Shown here: piece after piece, positions 8,070-15,041 of the stretch | Layout of the letters: every line of letters starts with the position of its first letter | Position numbering within the stretch: the first letter of the stretch is position 1 | Assembly: GCA_001914705.1 (NCBI GenBank) | Contig: MNDB01000011.1 | Coordinates: 1-17,448, forward strand | Length of the DNA stretch: 17,448 nucleotides | From: Actinobacteria bacterium 13_2_20CM_68_14 | Lineage (GTDB): Bacteria; Actinomycetota; Thermoleophilia; Gaiellales; Gaiellaceae | Direction: 5' to 3' | Program-made: the position numbers and the translations under genes | The notes under the pieces: generated by a model | What the model was told of the DNA's origin: nothing | The model's input: the letters and a program-made list of their open reading frames with translations, nothing else | The model's database searches: none

Positions 8070-9276
8070 CCAGGACACGGTAAGAACGTTCGTCAACGAG
8101 CGCGTCCTTCCCCACGCAATCGAGAACGACATTGCGCACCGTCTGGACATGTCGGCGATCGAGGGGATGGCCGAGCTCGGCCTGCTCGGCATCGTGATCC
8201 CGGAGGAGTACGGTGGCGCCGGCCTGGACTTCGTCGCCGAAGCGCTCTCCTGCGAGGAGATCGAACGCGGCGAGGCTGCCTTTCGAACGCTGATCTCCGT
8301 CCATGTCGGCCTCAACTCACTCGCGCTGCTGCGCTACGGAACCCAGGAACAGAAGCAGCGCTGGCTCGTGCCGCAGGCGCGGGGCGAGAAGATCGCCTGC
8401 TTCGGCCTGACCGAACCGGCGGCGGGCTCCGATGTCGCGGCGATGAAGACGACCGCGCGACGCAACGGCGACGTCTACGTCCTCAACGGCTCGAAGAACT
8501 GGATCTCGTACGCCTCTGTCGCCGACCATGCCCTGGTTTTCGCGAAGACCGATCCCGCCGCCAAGCACAAGGGCATCTCGGCGTTCGTGCTCGAGCAGGG
8601 CATGCCCGGCTTCACCGCCGCCGACACGGAGCACAAGCTCGGTGTGTGGGCCGGCTCGACGGGCGAGCTCTTTTTCGAGAATGTCGAGGTGCCGGCAGAG
8701 AACCTGATCGGCGAGGAGGGCCAGGGCTTCGAGATCGCGATGTACGGGCTCGATCAGGGCCGGTTCACGGTCGCGGCAGGGGCCTGTGGTGTCATCCGGG
8801 CCTGTCTGGAGCGGTCGGTCGAATATGCGCGCGAACGAGAGACCTTCGGGCAGCCGATCGGCAAGTATCAATTCGTCCAGGACATGATCGCCGAGATGGT
8901 GGTCGGATACGAGACCTCGAAGCTGCTCGTGATGCAGGCGGCCTGGATGAAGAACGAGGGCAAGCGAAACACGCGCGAGACGTCGCTCGCGAAGTGGCAC
9001 GCGACCGAATCGGCGTTCCGCGCCGCCCATCTCGCCATCCAGGTGCACGGCGCCTACGGCTACTCAGCCGAGTACGGGATCGAGCGCTACTTCCGCAACG
9101 CCCGCGCGCCGATCATCTACGAGGGCACGACCCAGATTCACAAGCTGCTGCAGGCCGAGCACGCGCTCGGCTACCGGCGACTGAACGGCAGCGACGGCGA
9201 GGTCTCACCGCTTTGCTCGTGGGCGCCCGCGCTGGCGCCGGTTCAGCGTGAGCGCCCGGTCGCCACCGGCGCCTGA
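8035..9276 (+). CDS. Acyl-CoA dehydrogenase (ACAD2)
   Basis: 413 residues. It is an FAD-dependent dehydrogenase of acyl-CoA and a paralogue of ACAD1 (YEGT, IPEEYGG and TEP-AGSD shared; overall sequence clearly different). Motifs: DFELTDEQRLIQDTVRTF at the start, IPEEYGGAG, FGLTEPAAGSDVA, KNWISYAS, RETFGQPIGKYQ, HGAYGYSAEYGIERYFRNAR and catalytic Glu at about 363 in YEGTTQIHKLL. The start is GTG 8035, fixed by the family's N-terminal pattern. TAGACT six bases upstream could be a -10 box giving a leaderless or nearly leaderless mRNA. After the usual end (HALGYRRL) there is an unusual tail of about 30 residues rich in Pro/Ala/Arg. It is encoded by hairpin-forming DNA and ends exactly against the stop of the convergent MFS gene (TGA TCA, no gap). 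Butyryl- or isovaleryl-type substrates are possible but cannot be decided. Confidence 0.94.
   Translation: MDFELTDEQRLIQDTVRTFVNERVLPHAIENDIAHRLDMSAIEGMAELGLLGIVIPEEYGGAGLDFVAEALSCEEIERGEAAFRTLISVHVGLNSLALLRYGTQEQKQRWLVPQARGEKIACFGLTEPAAGSDVAAMKTTARRNGDVYVLNGSKNWISYASVADHALVFAKTDPAAKHKGISAFVLEQGMPGFTAADTEHKLGVWAGSTGELFFENVEVPAENLIGEEGQGFEIAMYGLDQGRFTVAAGACGVIRACLERSVEYARERETFGQPIGKYQFVQDMIAEMVVGYETSKLLVMQAAWMKNEGKRNTRETSLAKWHATESAFRAAHLAIQVHGAYGYSAEYGIERYFRNARAPIIYEGTTQIHKLLQAEHALGYRRLNGSDGEVSPLCSWAPALAPVQRERPVATGA
9252..9272. terminator. GC-rich hairpin in the tail of ACAD2, possible bidirectional terminator
   Basis: Arms GCGCC-(c)-GGT (9252-9260) and ACC-GGCGC (9265-9272) with a CGCC loop and one bulged C lie in the last codons of ACAD2, just before the abutting stops of two convergent genes. 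There is no T-run, so factor-independent termination is doubtful. It is the only structure at a junction that has no intergenic space. Confidence 0.35.
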
Positions 9277-10563
9277 TCAGACGGGCGCGCCCACCGGGGG
9301 TCCGGCGACGTCGGCCTCTGACTCGGCTTGCATCAGCCTGACCAGCAAGGGGATCGCTCCCAGGATCGGCAGCGCGCAAACCGGCCAGAGGATCTGGTAG
9401 CCGTTCGTTGCGTCGAGGTAAGGGCGGGCGAGGTCGATCGCGAGGCCCGCGACCGGGGCGCCGATCAGCAGCCCGATCCCCTTCGTCGTCGTCGCGAGTC
9501 CCGAGACTGCGCCGCGGTGCTCCGCCGGAACGATCTTGTAGAGCAGGCCCCACGCGAGCGTCATCACGGTGCCGCCCGCAACGGCCACAGGGATGATCAG
9601 ACCGAAGTACCAGACGTGCCACTGCTCGGCGAGCCCGCCGACGAGGAAACCCGTCCCGTAGACGAACGAGGCGAAGAAGATCACGCGGGCGATCCCGAAG
9701 CGATCCCCGAGCCGGCCCGCGAAGACAGCCGCGATCACGTAACCGAACGCGACGGCGCCCAGGATCTCCCCCGAGACCGTCTTCGACTCGTGCAGCCCGT
9801 CGATCACGTAGAGGATCACGAAGCTGCGCGCCGCAGCGAACGTGCCCTCCCACGCGGAGTTCGCGATCAGGAACCGCCTCACGTCCCCTTCCTGCCAGAA
9901 GATGTTCCAGCTACGCCTGATGTAGGCCAGGAACCCTTCGAAGACCCGGCCGTGCCCGCCGTCCTCTCGCACCAGCAGGATCGTCACCCCGCAGGCCGCG
10001 GTGGTGACGAAGGCGGCGGTCAGGAACGGTGCCGGCGACCAGACCTTGAGCAGGAAGTTGCCGCCGACGAGGGCGATCCCGAGCGCGATCCCGCGCAGCA
10101 CGTGCTGGACGCCCTGCGCGCGCCCGTAGGCCGAGGGCGGAAGCACGTCCGGGTACAGCCCCCGGTACGGCGGCTCGTACAGGTAGTAGGCGAAGTAGAA
10201 CGCGAGCACGAGCAGCGTCGTCGTCCAGAGGTTGGGCATGAAGGGGATCAGCAGCAGGCAGAACGCCATCGGGCCGAGCGCGACGAGCATGAAGGGCCGG
10301 CGGCGGCCGAGCGGCGTGTGGAAGGAGTCACTCCACGGGCCGACGATCGGCGAAAGCGTCAGCGCGAAGAACCCCTCGGCCCCGATCACGAGGCCGATCA
10401 TCGAGCCGGAATTCGTGAACGCATTCAGCAACGGCGGCAGCGCCACCGAGATCGTTGTGATGGAGAAGGCGAGCCCGAAGGCGCCGAGGCCCAGCGTCCA
10501 GAGCAGCCGCCGCTGAACCGGCTGCAGCGTTGCCAGCTCGTGCGAAGCCGTCTGCGTCGACAT
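9277..10563 (-). CDS. MFS transporter, GPH/sucrose-porter-like
   Basis: 428 residues with about 12 membrane helices. The loop between helices 2 and 3 reads GPWSDSFHTPLGRRRPFM. This Asp...GRRRPF pattern is typical of the GPH/SLC45-like sugar-cation symporters rather than drug exporters. YEPPYRGLYPDVLPPSAYGRAQG is in helix 4 and its following loop. The loop after helix 8 has AGRLGDRFG. A sugar or glycoside substrate is suggested only at family level. The start ATG (10561-10563) overlaps the TetR stop by one base (TGATG), so the two are translationally coupled and the TetR is the likely local regulator. The stop abuts that of ACAD2. The C-terminal 20 or so residues are a short Glu/Ala/Pro-rich cytoplasmic end. 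Confidence 0.88.
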   Translation of the reverse strand: MSTQTASHELATLQPVQRRLLWTLGLGAFGLAFSITTISVALPPLLNAFTNSGSMIGLVIGAEGFFALTLSPIVGPWSDSFHTPLGRRRPFMLVALGPMAFCLLLIPFMPNLWTTTLLVLAFYFAYYLYEPPYRGLYPDVLPPSAYGRAQGVQHVLRGIALGIALVGGNFLLKVWSPAPFLTAAFVTTAACGVTILLVREDGGHGRVFEGFLAYIRRSWNIFWQEGDVRRFLIANSAWEGTFAAARSFVILYVIDGLHESKTVSGEILGAVAFGYVIAAVFAGRLGDRFGIARVIFFASFVYGTGFLVGGLAEQWHVWYFGLIIPVAVAGGTVMTLAWGLLYKIVPAEHRGAVSGLATTTKGIGLLIGAPVAGLAIDLARPYLDATNGYQILWPVCALPILGAIPLLVRLMQAESEADVAGPPVGAPV

Positions 10564-11180
10564 CAGGCGGGAGCCGCCGCCCGGTCCTGAGCCAGGCCAC
10601 CCGCGACGATCTCGACGACCGCGTACTCCGCGCGGGTCACGTCGTCTTCGCGGTCGGGTAGCTGCCCGAAGGCCCAGCCGGTAAGGATCTCCTCCAGCGC
10701 GCCGTACCAGATCGTCGCCGTCAGGCGAGCGTCGAGATCGCTGCGGAACTCACCCGTCTGCTGGCCCTGCTCGACGATTCGCTGCAGCGCCTGGTAGGCA
10801 AGGTCGATCTCCTGCGTCTCATCCTGCACCTGCGAGCTGCGCGTCACCTCTCGGACGAGCACGCGCACGAGCTCGGGGTCGCGCTTCCAGGTGCGGAGGA
10901 CGATCTCGGTCACCTTCCGCACCTGCTCCCGCGCCGGCTCATCGAGCTGCTCGACCGAGCGGATCGTCGCCAGCATCGCGCCCCAGGTCTCCTTGAAGAT
11001 CGCCTCGAGCAGGGTCTCCTTCGAGCGGTAGTAGTGGTAGACGAGCCCATATGCGACACCCGCCTCCTTGGCGATATCGCTGACGCGGCAGGCGTGATAG
11101 CCCTTGCGCGCGAACGCCCTCACGGCCGCCTGCAGGATCTGTCGCCGCCGCTCCTCCTGGACCTTCGAGCCCTCCGTCAC
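10563..11180 (-). CDS. TetR-family regulator, FadR-like
   Basis: 205 residues. The N-terminal DNA-binding domain has helix-turn-helix residues about 33-58 (VSDIAKEAGVAYGLVYHYYRSKETLL), preceded by ILQAAVRAFARKGYHA. The C-terminal ligand domain has the QTGEFRSDLDARLTATIWYGALEEILTGW pattern that resembles Bacillus FadR-type TetR proteins, whose ligands are long-chain acyl-CoAs. This resemblance is from memory. GTG 11180 is the start; no better in-frame start is visible. It sits first in a coupled pair with the MFS transporter, so it probably senses the transporter's substrate or a metabolite of it. If it is truly FadR-like it might also act on ACAD1, whose operator lies 6 kb away. The palindrome at 11202-11216, 22 bases upstream, could be its own operator. 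Confidence 0.9.
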   Translation of the reverse strand: MTEGSKVQEERRRQILQAAVRAFARKGYHACRVSDIAKEAGVAYGLVYHYYRSKETLLEAIFKETWGAMLATIRSVEQLDEPAREQVRKVTEIVLRTWKRDPELVRVLVREVTRSSQVQDETQEIDLAYQALQRIVEQGQQTGEFRSDLDARLTATIWYGALEEILTGWAFGQLPDREDDVTRAEYAVVEIVAGGLAQDRAAAPA

Positions 11181-11201
11181 CGCCGTTGAGTGTAGGAGAG
11201 C

Positions 11202-11216
11202 GGCCGGTTACCGGCC
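11202..11216. promoter_or_regulatory. Perfect 15-bp inverted repeat between the SPFH and TetR genes
   Basis: GGCCGGT-T-ACCGGCC: 7-bp arms around one base, in the 43-base gap after the SPFH stop (11224) and before the TetR start (11180). It can be a TetR self-operator or a weak terminator for the SPFH operon. There is no T-run after it in either direction, which slightly favours the operator reading. Confidence 0.45.
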
Positions 11217-11223
11217 AAATTCG

Positions 11224-12108
11224 TCACTTTTCGTCGGGAGCCGAGCCTCCTCCGAGCGCGTCTCCGAGCCGGCCGAGCGCGTGCGCGAACTCGCTCGGGA
11301 TGATCCAGACCTTGTTCGCCTGCCCGTTCGCGATCTCCGGCAGCGCCTGAACGTACTGATACGCGAGGAGCTCCGAGTCCGGCTTGCCGTCGTGGATCGC
11401 CCTGAAGACGGTGTCGATTGCCTTGGCCTCGCCTTCGGCTTCGAGAATCTGGGCCTGCCGTCGACCTTCGGCGCGGAGGATCGCGCTCTGCTTCTCGCCT
11501 TCCGCCTCGAGGATCTGGGACTGCTTGACGCCCTCGGCGTTGAGGATCGCCGCGCGCTTGTCTCGATCAGCCCGCATCTGCTTCTCCATCGACTCCTGCA
11601 CCGACGACGGTGGGTCGATCGCCTTCAGCTCGACGCGGTTGACGCGGATCCCCCACTTGCCGGTCGCCTCGTCGAGAACGCCGCGAAGCTGCGCGTTGAT
11701 CTGGTCACGCGACGTCAGCGTCTGCTCGAGATCGAGGCCGCCGATCACGTTGCGGAGCGTCGTCACCGTCAGCTGCTCGATCGCCTGGATGTAGTTGGCG
11801 ACCTCGTACGTCGCCGCCTTCGGGTCGGTGACCTGGAAATAGATGACCGTGTCGATGCTGACGACGAGGTTGTCCTCGGTGATCACCGGCTGCGGCTGGA
11901 AGGAGACGACCTGCTCGCGCAGGTCGATGATCTCCCGGATCCGGTCGACGAAAGGAACGACGATCGCCAGGCCCGCATTCAGGGTGCGCGAGTAGCGGCC
12001 GAGCCGCTCGACGACGCCGGCGCGCGCCTGCGGGACGATCCTGATCGTCCGCGCCAAGGTGATCAAAACGAAGGCCGCGACAACCAACACGACGATCAGA
12101 GCCACCAT
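11224..12108 (-). CDS. SPFH/Band 7 (stomatin-like, paraslipin) membrane protein
   Basis: 294 residues from ATG 12108, preceded by AGGGGG six bases upstream; the AG of the NfeD stop is part of that ribosome site. One N-terminal membrane helix (about 2-20), then the SPFH domain: RIVPQARAGVVERLGRYSRT, GLAIVVPFVDRI, REQVVSFQPQPVITEDN, ATYEVANYIQAIEQLTVTTLR and GKWGIRVNRVELKAIDPP. A long coiled coil follows with repeated ILxAEG(E/R)xQ units (about 200-245), then a short C-terminal end. These proteins oligomerise into membrane microdomain scaffolds and work with NfeD, encoded immediately upstream with a 10-base gap. That is the usual pairing and supports the call. The longer frame starting at 12168 would overlap NfeD and has a non-conserved Arg-rich start. 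Confidence 0.94.
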   Translation of the reverse strand: MVALIVVLVVAAFVLITLARTIRIVPQARAGVVERLGRYSRTLNAGLAIVVPFVDRIREIIDLREQVVSFQPQPVITEDNLVVSIDTVIYFQVTDPKAATYEVANYIQAIEQLTVTTLRNVIGGLDLEQTLTSRDQINAQLRGVLDEATGKWGIRVNRVELKAIDPPSSVQESMEKQMRADRDKRAAILNAEGVKQSQILEAEGEKQSAILRAEGRRQAQILEAEGEAKAIDTVFRAIHDGKPDSELLAYQYVQALPEIANGQANKVWIIPSEFAHALGRLGDALGGGSAPDEK

Positions 12109-12118
12109 CGAAAACCCC

Positions 12119-12547
12119 CTATTCGAATACGAGCGCGGTCGCGCCCTCGATCTTCGCAACTTCGACACGTGCGCCGGGGTCGAGCGTCTGCCCCTCGAAG
12201 TACGCGCGGGCCGACCATTCCTCGCCGCCGATCCGTACTCGCCCGCCGTTTGCGTCCACGCGCTGGAGCACGACCGCCTTGGTGCCGACGAGGGCGGCGG
12301 TCCCGGTCCGTGTCAGCGCCGGCATGTGGATGTGGCGCCTGGCGATCGGCCGCAGGAATGCGAGCGAGGCGACCGAGACCGCGATGAAGACGATCAGCTG
12401 CAAAAGGATGCCGCCGCCGATGCCGGCGGTCACCGCTGCGCCGACGGCCGCAAGTGCCACCGGCCCGAGGAAGAAGAGACCGGGCGTCAGGAGCTCGCCG
12501 ATGGCGAGGAGAACCGCCGCGATCAGCCAGAGGGCGAGACCAGTCAC
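12119..12547 (-). CDS. NfeD-family membrane protein (short form)
   Basis: 142 residues. The N-terminal half has three or four membrane helices (WLIAAVLLAIGELLTPGLFF, VALAAVGAAVTAGIG, LLQLIVFIAVSVASLAFL), including the ELLTPG-type turn common in NfeD. The C-terminal half (about 80-142) is the small OB-fold domain (GTKAVVLQRVDANGGRVRIGGEEWSAR, LDPGARVEVAKIEGATALVF). It lacks the long N-terminal ClpP-like protease domain, so it is the short NfeD type that partners an SPFH protein. The start is GTG 12547. The gap to the HAD stop is only 24 bases, so HAD, NfeD and SPFH probably form one transcript in that order. Confidence 0.92.
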   Translation of the reverse strand: MTGLALWLIAAVLLAIGELLTPGLFFLGPVALAAVGAAVTAGIGGGILLQLIVFIAVSVASLAFLRPIARRHIHMPALTRTGTAALVGTKAVVLQRVDANGGRVRIGGEEWSARAYFEGQTLDPGARVEVAKIEGATALVFE

Positions 12548-12571
12548 GGCGCAGAGTGTGTCACGTTGACT

Positions 12572-13249
12572 TCAGTGCAAGCCGAGTGCGGCCGGCAAGG
12601 CGCGGAGATCGGTCAGCTTCTCGGCGACGTCTGGGTAACGGTTCTCGCGGTCGAGCAGGAGGCCGCGCATGCCGACCGCGTTGGCGCCTTCGACGTCGTC
12701 CTCGATCGAGTCGCCGACCATCACTGCGGCGGCCGGCTCGACCTCGAGGCGCTCGAGCGTAGCCTGGAAGATGGTCGGGTGCGGCTTCGTCTTGCCGTGG
12801 GTGCCTGAGCTGACGGCGGCATCGACGTCGAGACCGTGGTGCATGACGAACTCGTCGAGATTGCGTCCGGTGTTCGAGACCAAACCGAGCTTGAGCCGAT
12901 GCGCGCGGAGCTCTTCGAGCGTCGGCAGGACGTCTTCGAAGAGCTGGAAGTTGTGCGCGTGCTCCCAGGCCCGGGTCATCTCGACCGCGCACTCGTAGGC
13001 GCGGTCGGAATCGCCGCCCATGCCGCGGATGATCTGCTCCGTGAAGAGGACCCAGACCTGCTCGTCGTGGTCGAGCTCCGGGTGCCGTTCGAGGGTCGAG
13101 ACGGCGTGCGCACGCGCCTCGCCATAGCGTTCGGGCTCGAGCTCGAGGCCGAAACGCTGCCCGAGCCGCTGGTAGCCCTCCGGCCCGAGATCGGGCCCAG
13201 GCTTGGCGATCGTGAAGTCGACGTCGAAGAGAACGGCGCGGAGAGGCAT
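12572..13249 (-). CDS. HAD-superfamily hydrolase (phosphatase-like)
   Basis: 225 residues from ATG 13249 (a GTG sits one codon earlier). All four HAD motifs are present: nucleophile Asp9 and Asp11 in LFDVDFT, Ser in LVSNTG, Lys in KTKPHP, and the acidic motif GDSIEDDVEGA. A helical cap lies between motifs 1 and 2 (about 15-100), as in the group that includes phosphoglycolate and nucleotide phosphatases. The substrate is unknown. It is the first gene of the probable HAD-NfeD-SPFH operon. Upstream, in the divergent gap with the MFS gene, lies repeat copy E. It is unclear whether the HAD works with the SPFH/NfeD pair or is just co-transcribed. Confidence 0.9.
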   Translation of the reverse strand: MPLRAVLFDVDFTIAKPGPDLGPEGYQRLGQRFGLELEPERYGEARAHAVSTLERHPELDHDEQVWVLFTEQIIRGMGGDSDRAYECAVEMTRAWEHAHNFQLFEDVLPTLEELRAHRLKLGLVSNTGRNLDEFVMHHGLDVDAAVSSGTHGKTKPHPTIFQATLERLEVEPAAAVMVGDSIEDDVEGANAVGMRGLLLDRENRYPDVAEKLTDLRALPAALGLH

Positions 13250-13309
13250 CACTCTGCTTGTAGCAGGGAAGCTAGGTTTGGGGCGTGGAAGGGATTTCGC
13301 AGGACCTAA

Positions 13310-13376
13310 GGCGCCGCCTGGGGTGCCGACATGGAGGCCGTACGGGCTTTGCCCGTGCGGCCGTGTAAAACCCGGG
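13310..13376 (+). repeat. Two-hairpin intergenic repeat, copy E (between the HAD and MFS genes)
   Basis: Read on the plus strand. Hairpin 2 has arms GGCGCC (13310-13315) and GGTGCC (13322-13327), fully paired if one G-U pair is allowed. The spacer is GACATGGA. Hairpin 1 has outer stem GGCCG/CGGCC, a T-G wobble, inner stem ACGGGC/GCCCGT and a TTT loop (13336-13362). The flank is GTGTAAAACCCGGG. It has the same order, spacing and wobble position as copies C and D, with a different inner stem. The ATG at 13331 falls in the variable triplet of the spacer. Confidence 0.85.
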
Positions 13377-13408
13377 TCTTGGCGAGCGACGGGTCAACTA
13401 ATGCTGCA

Positions 13409-14623
13409 TTGGAGGTAAGCCGCGCGCGGGCGTTCCAGGCGCTGCGACATCGCGATTTTCGGCTGTTGTTCACGGGCCAGGCAGTCTCGCTGGTCGGCGA
13501 CGCGGCCTTCCTGACCGCGCTCGGCTGGAAGACGTTCACGATTGCCGGCGCGGGCAAGATCGGGCTCGTTCTCTCGGTCCAGGGAGCCGGCCTGCTGACG
13601 ACGCTCCTGATCGGCGGCGCGCTCGCCGATCGTTACGAACGCCGCCGGATGATGATCCTCTCGGACGTCTGGCGTTTCGTCGCCGTCGGGACGCTCGCCG
13701 GCTTGGACGCGACCGGCCATCTCGGCCTGCCCTCACTCGTGATCCTCGCGGGAATCGCCGGACTCGGCGATGGCCTGTTCTATCCCGCCGTAGGAGGGAT
13801 CATCCCGCTCGTCGTCGACCGCGCACATCTTCCCTCGGCGAACTCACTGATGGGAGTCGCGCGCTGGGGCGGCTTCGTGGTCGGACCCGCGTTGGCGGGT
13901 TTCCTCTACCACGGGGCGGGCTCGGCCTGGGTGTTCGCAATCGACGCGCTCTCGTTCCTCGTCTCCGGGGCGTTGATGCTGCTCGCGCGGCCGCGAGCGG
14001 TCGACGTGGAGCCGAGCGTGGGCACTCTGACCGAGATTCGCGAGGGCGCGACCTACGTCGCCCGGATCCCGTGGCTCTGGGTAACGATCACCCTCTTCGC
14101 AGTCATCCTGATGCTCCAGCTCGCGCCACAGCAGGTGCTGCTGCCCAAGCTCGTCAAGGACCACTTCGACCGCGGCGTCGGGGCGTACGCGGCGCTCTCA
14201 GCGATGGTCGGTGTCGGCACCATCTGCGGGACGCTCCTCTTCGGACACCTGCAGCCGCGACGCCGACGCGGCGTCATCTCGTACTGGCTCTGGCTGATCA
14301 ACAGCCTCGCGATCGCGGGCCTGGCGCTGGCGCCTTGGTATCTGCTGGCCGGCGGGCTCGCGCTGGTGCGCGGCGTCTGCATCGGCTTCGGGGTGGCCGT
14401 GTGGGAGACGATGCTCCAGGAGCTCGTACCGGCGCGGCTGCTCGGCCGGGTGATCAGCCTCGATTTCTTCGGCAGCTTCGGGCTGATGCCGATCGGACTG
14501 GCGATCTGGGGCGCGATCGCAGGAATCGCCCCGCCGGGGCCGATGATCGCCGTTGGAGCGCTCGTCTCGGCGGCCATGATCACGGTCGTGCTGACGCGTC
14601 CCTGGCTCCGAGCGGTCGAATGA
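13409..14623 (+). CDS. MFS exporter-type permease (MFS_3/EntS-like)
   Basis: About 404 residues with about 11-12 membrane helices. The start ARAFQALRHRDFRLLFTGQAVSLVGD is the typical opening of the MFS_3 exporter group (enterobactin/macrolide efflux relatives). The motif-A loop is GGALADRYERRRMM. A central cytoplasmic loop (EIREGATYVARIPWLW) separates the halves, and the later AVWETMLQELVPARLLGRVISLDFFGSFG segment is also family-typical. The frame is open from ATG 13331, but that ATG lies in the spacer of repeat copy E, where sister copies have CTA or CCG, so I take TTG 13409. TTG 13379 and GTG 13355 are also possible, and none has a good ribosome site apart from a GGGGTG before 13331. The substrate is unknown. 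The stop overlaps the start of a small basic gene. Confidence 0.87.
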   Translation: MEVSRARAFQALRHRDFRLLFTGQAVSLVGDAAFLTALGWKTFTIAGAGKIGLVLSVQGAGLLTTLLIGGALADRYERRRMMILSDVWRFVAVGTLAGLDATGHLGLPSLVILAGIAGLGDGLFYPAVGGIIPLVVDRAHLPSANSLMGVARWGGFVVGPALAGFLYHGAGSAWVFAIDALSFLVSGALMLLARPRAVDVEPSVGTLTEIREGATYVARIPWLWVTITLFAVILMLQLAPQQVLLPKLVKDHFDRGVGAYAALSAMVGVGTICGTLLFGHLQPRRRRGVISYWLWLINSLAIAGLALAPWYLLAGGLALVRGVCIGFGVAVWETMLQELVPARLLGRVISLDFFGSFGLMPIGLAIWGAIAGIAPPGPMIAVGALVSAAMITVVLTRPWLRAVE

Positions 14624-14778
14624 GGCGGCCCGTCTACTGGAAACCGCGGTACGCGACGCGAGGCCAGCGTCATCGCGCCTGGGTCAGACAACAGGCCCGC
14701 CGCGAAGCCGCGCTGCGCAAGGAATCGCAACCTTCTTTGTTTTCGCGTCTTGCCGCCCGGCTACGACGGAACTCTTAA
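14620..14778 (+). CDS. Very basic 52-residue microprotein coupled to the MFS gene
   Basis: The start ATG (14620-14622) overlaps the MFS stop TGA (14621-14623) in an ATGA junction, a common translational-coupling layout. The 52 residues contain about 15 Arg plus Lys and His and very few acidic residues: MRRPVYWKPRYATRGQRHRA, then WVRQQARREAALRKES and SRLAARLRRNS. No membrane helix is present. Codons use G/C at third positions like the neighbours. I do not recognise a family. A nucleic-acid or ribosome-binding role fits the charge but is a guess. It could also be a chance frame; the exact ATGA overlap and the TAA stop before a hairpin support it. It is followed by the hairpin pair at 14791-14830. 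Confidence 0.5.
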   Translation: MRRPVYWKPRYATRGQRHRAWVRQQARREAALRKESQPSLFSRLAARLRRNS

Positions 14779-14790
14779 GCCACATCTTTG

Positions 14791-14830
14791 GGCGGCACCC
14801 GGATGCCGCCGAAGCCGGGCTTGCCCCGGC
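14791..14830 (+). terminator. Double hairpin after the MFS/microprotein pair
   Basis: Two adjacent stems: GGCGGCA/TGCCGCC (14791-14797/14804-14810) and GCCGGG/CCCGGC (14814-14819/14825-14830), separated by GAA. They begin 13 bases after the TAA at 14778. No T-run follows, so it may act as a 3'-end stabiliser or a Rho-assisted terminator. The two-hairpin layout recalls the repeat family elsewhere in the window, but the spacer and flank are not conserved. Confidence 0.45.
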
Positions 14831-14878
14831 GAGAGGCGCAGCCCCGTCCCGCGTTGTAGCGACAAGAAGGAGGGGGCT

Positions 14879-14905
14879 CACGGGGGAAACCCGGTTTCCC
14901 CCGTG
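14879..14905 (-). terminator. Perfect 13-bp-arm hairpin directly after tRNA-Pro
   Basis: Arm CACGGGGGAAACC is exactly repeated in inverse around a single centre base. On the minus strand it starts five bases after the last tRNA base and is followed by a C/T-rich stretch (AGCCCCCTCCTTCTTG), so it is the likely end of the tRNA transcript. Being symmetric, it could also act on the plus strand. Confidence 0.65.
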
Positions 14906-14909
14906 CTAA

Positions 14910-14983
14910 TCGGGGTGCCCAGATTTGAACTGGGGACCTCTCCGACCCGAACGGAGCGCGCTACCAGGCTGCGCCACACCCCG
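14910..14983 (-). tRNA. tRNA-Pro, anticodon CGG
   Basis: 74 bases fold as a full cloverleaf on the minus strand: acceptor CGGGGTG/CACCCCG with discriminator A, D stem GCGC/GCGC with an AGCCTGGTA loop, anticodon stem CTCCG/CGGAG with loop TTCGGGT (anticodon CGG at 14947-14949, reading CCG), a 5-base variable loop, and T stem CCCAG/CTGGG with a TTCAAAT loop. The 3' CCA is not encoded (TTA follows), so it must be added by CCA-nucleotidyltransferase. No integrase or attachment repeat is seen next to it. Confidence 0.96.
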
Positions 14984-15041
14984 GGACAGCCAAGATTACC
15001 CAACGGTTCCGCCGGTCGTGCTCAGCGGATCCGCCTTTTCG

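Noticed and set aside
8070..8315. N-terminal extension of the O-antigen-ligase-like frame
   Set aside because: It is antisense to the clearly coding ACAD2 start and is a Ser/Arg-rich shadow without hydrophobic helices.
9328..10590. A 420-residue plus-strand frame antisense to the MFS gene
   Set aside because: Its Asp/Glu/Arg-rich composition is typical of a high-GC shadow frame, and the opposite strand encodes a clear 12-helix transporter.
14071..14619. Long plus-strand frame running into the microprotein
   Set aside because: Upstream of 14620 it is an Arg-rich frame overlapping the MFS gene on the same strand. Only the part from the ATGA junction is plausible.
14879..14983. tRNA-Pro with flanking hairpins as an integration (att) site
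   Set aside because: No integrase, no direct repeat of the tRNA end and no foreign-looking genes beside it.
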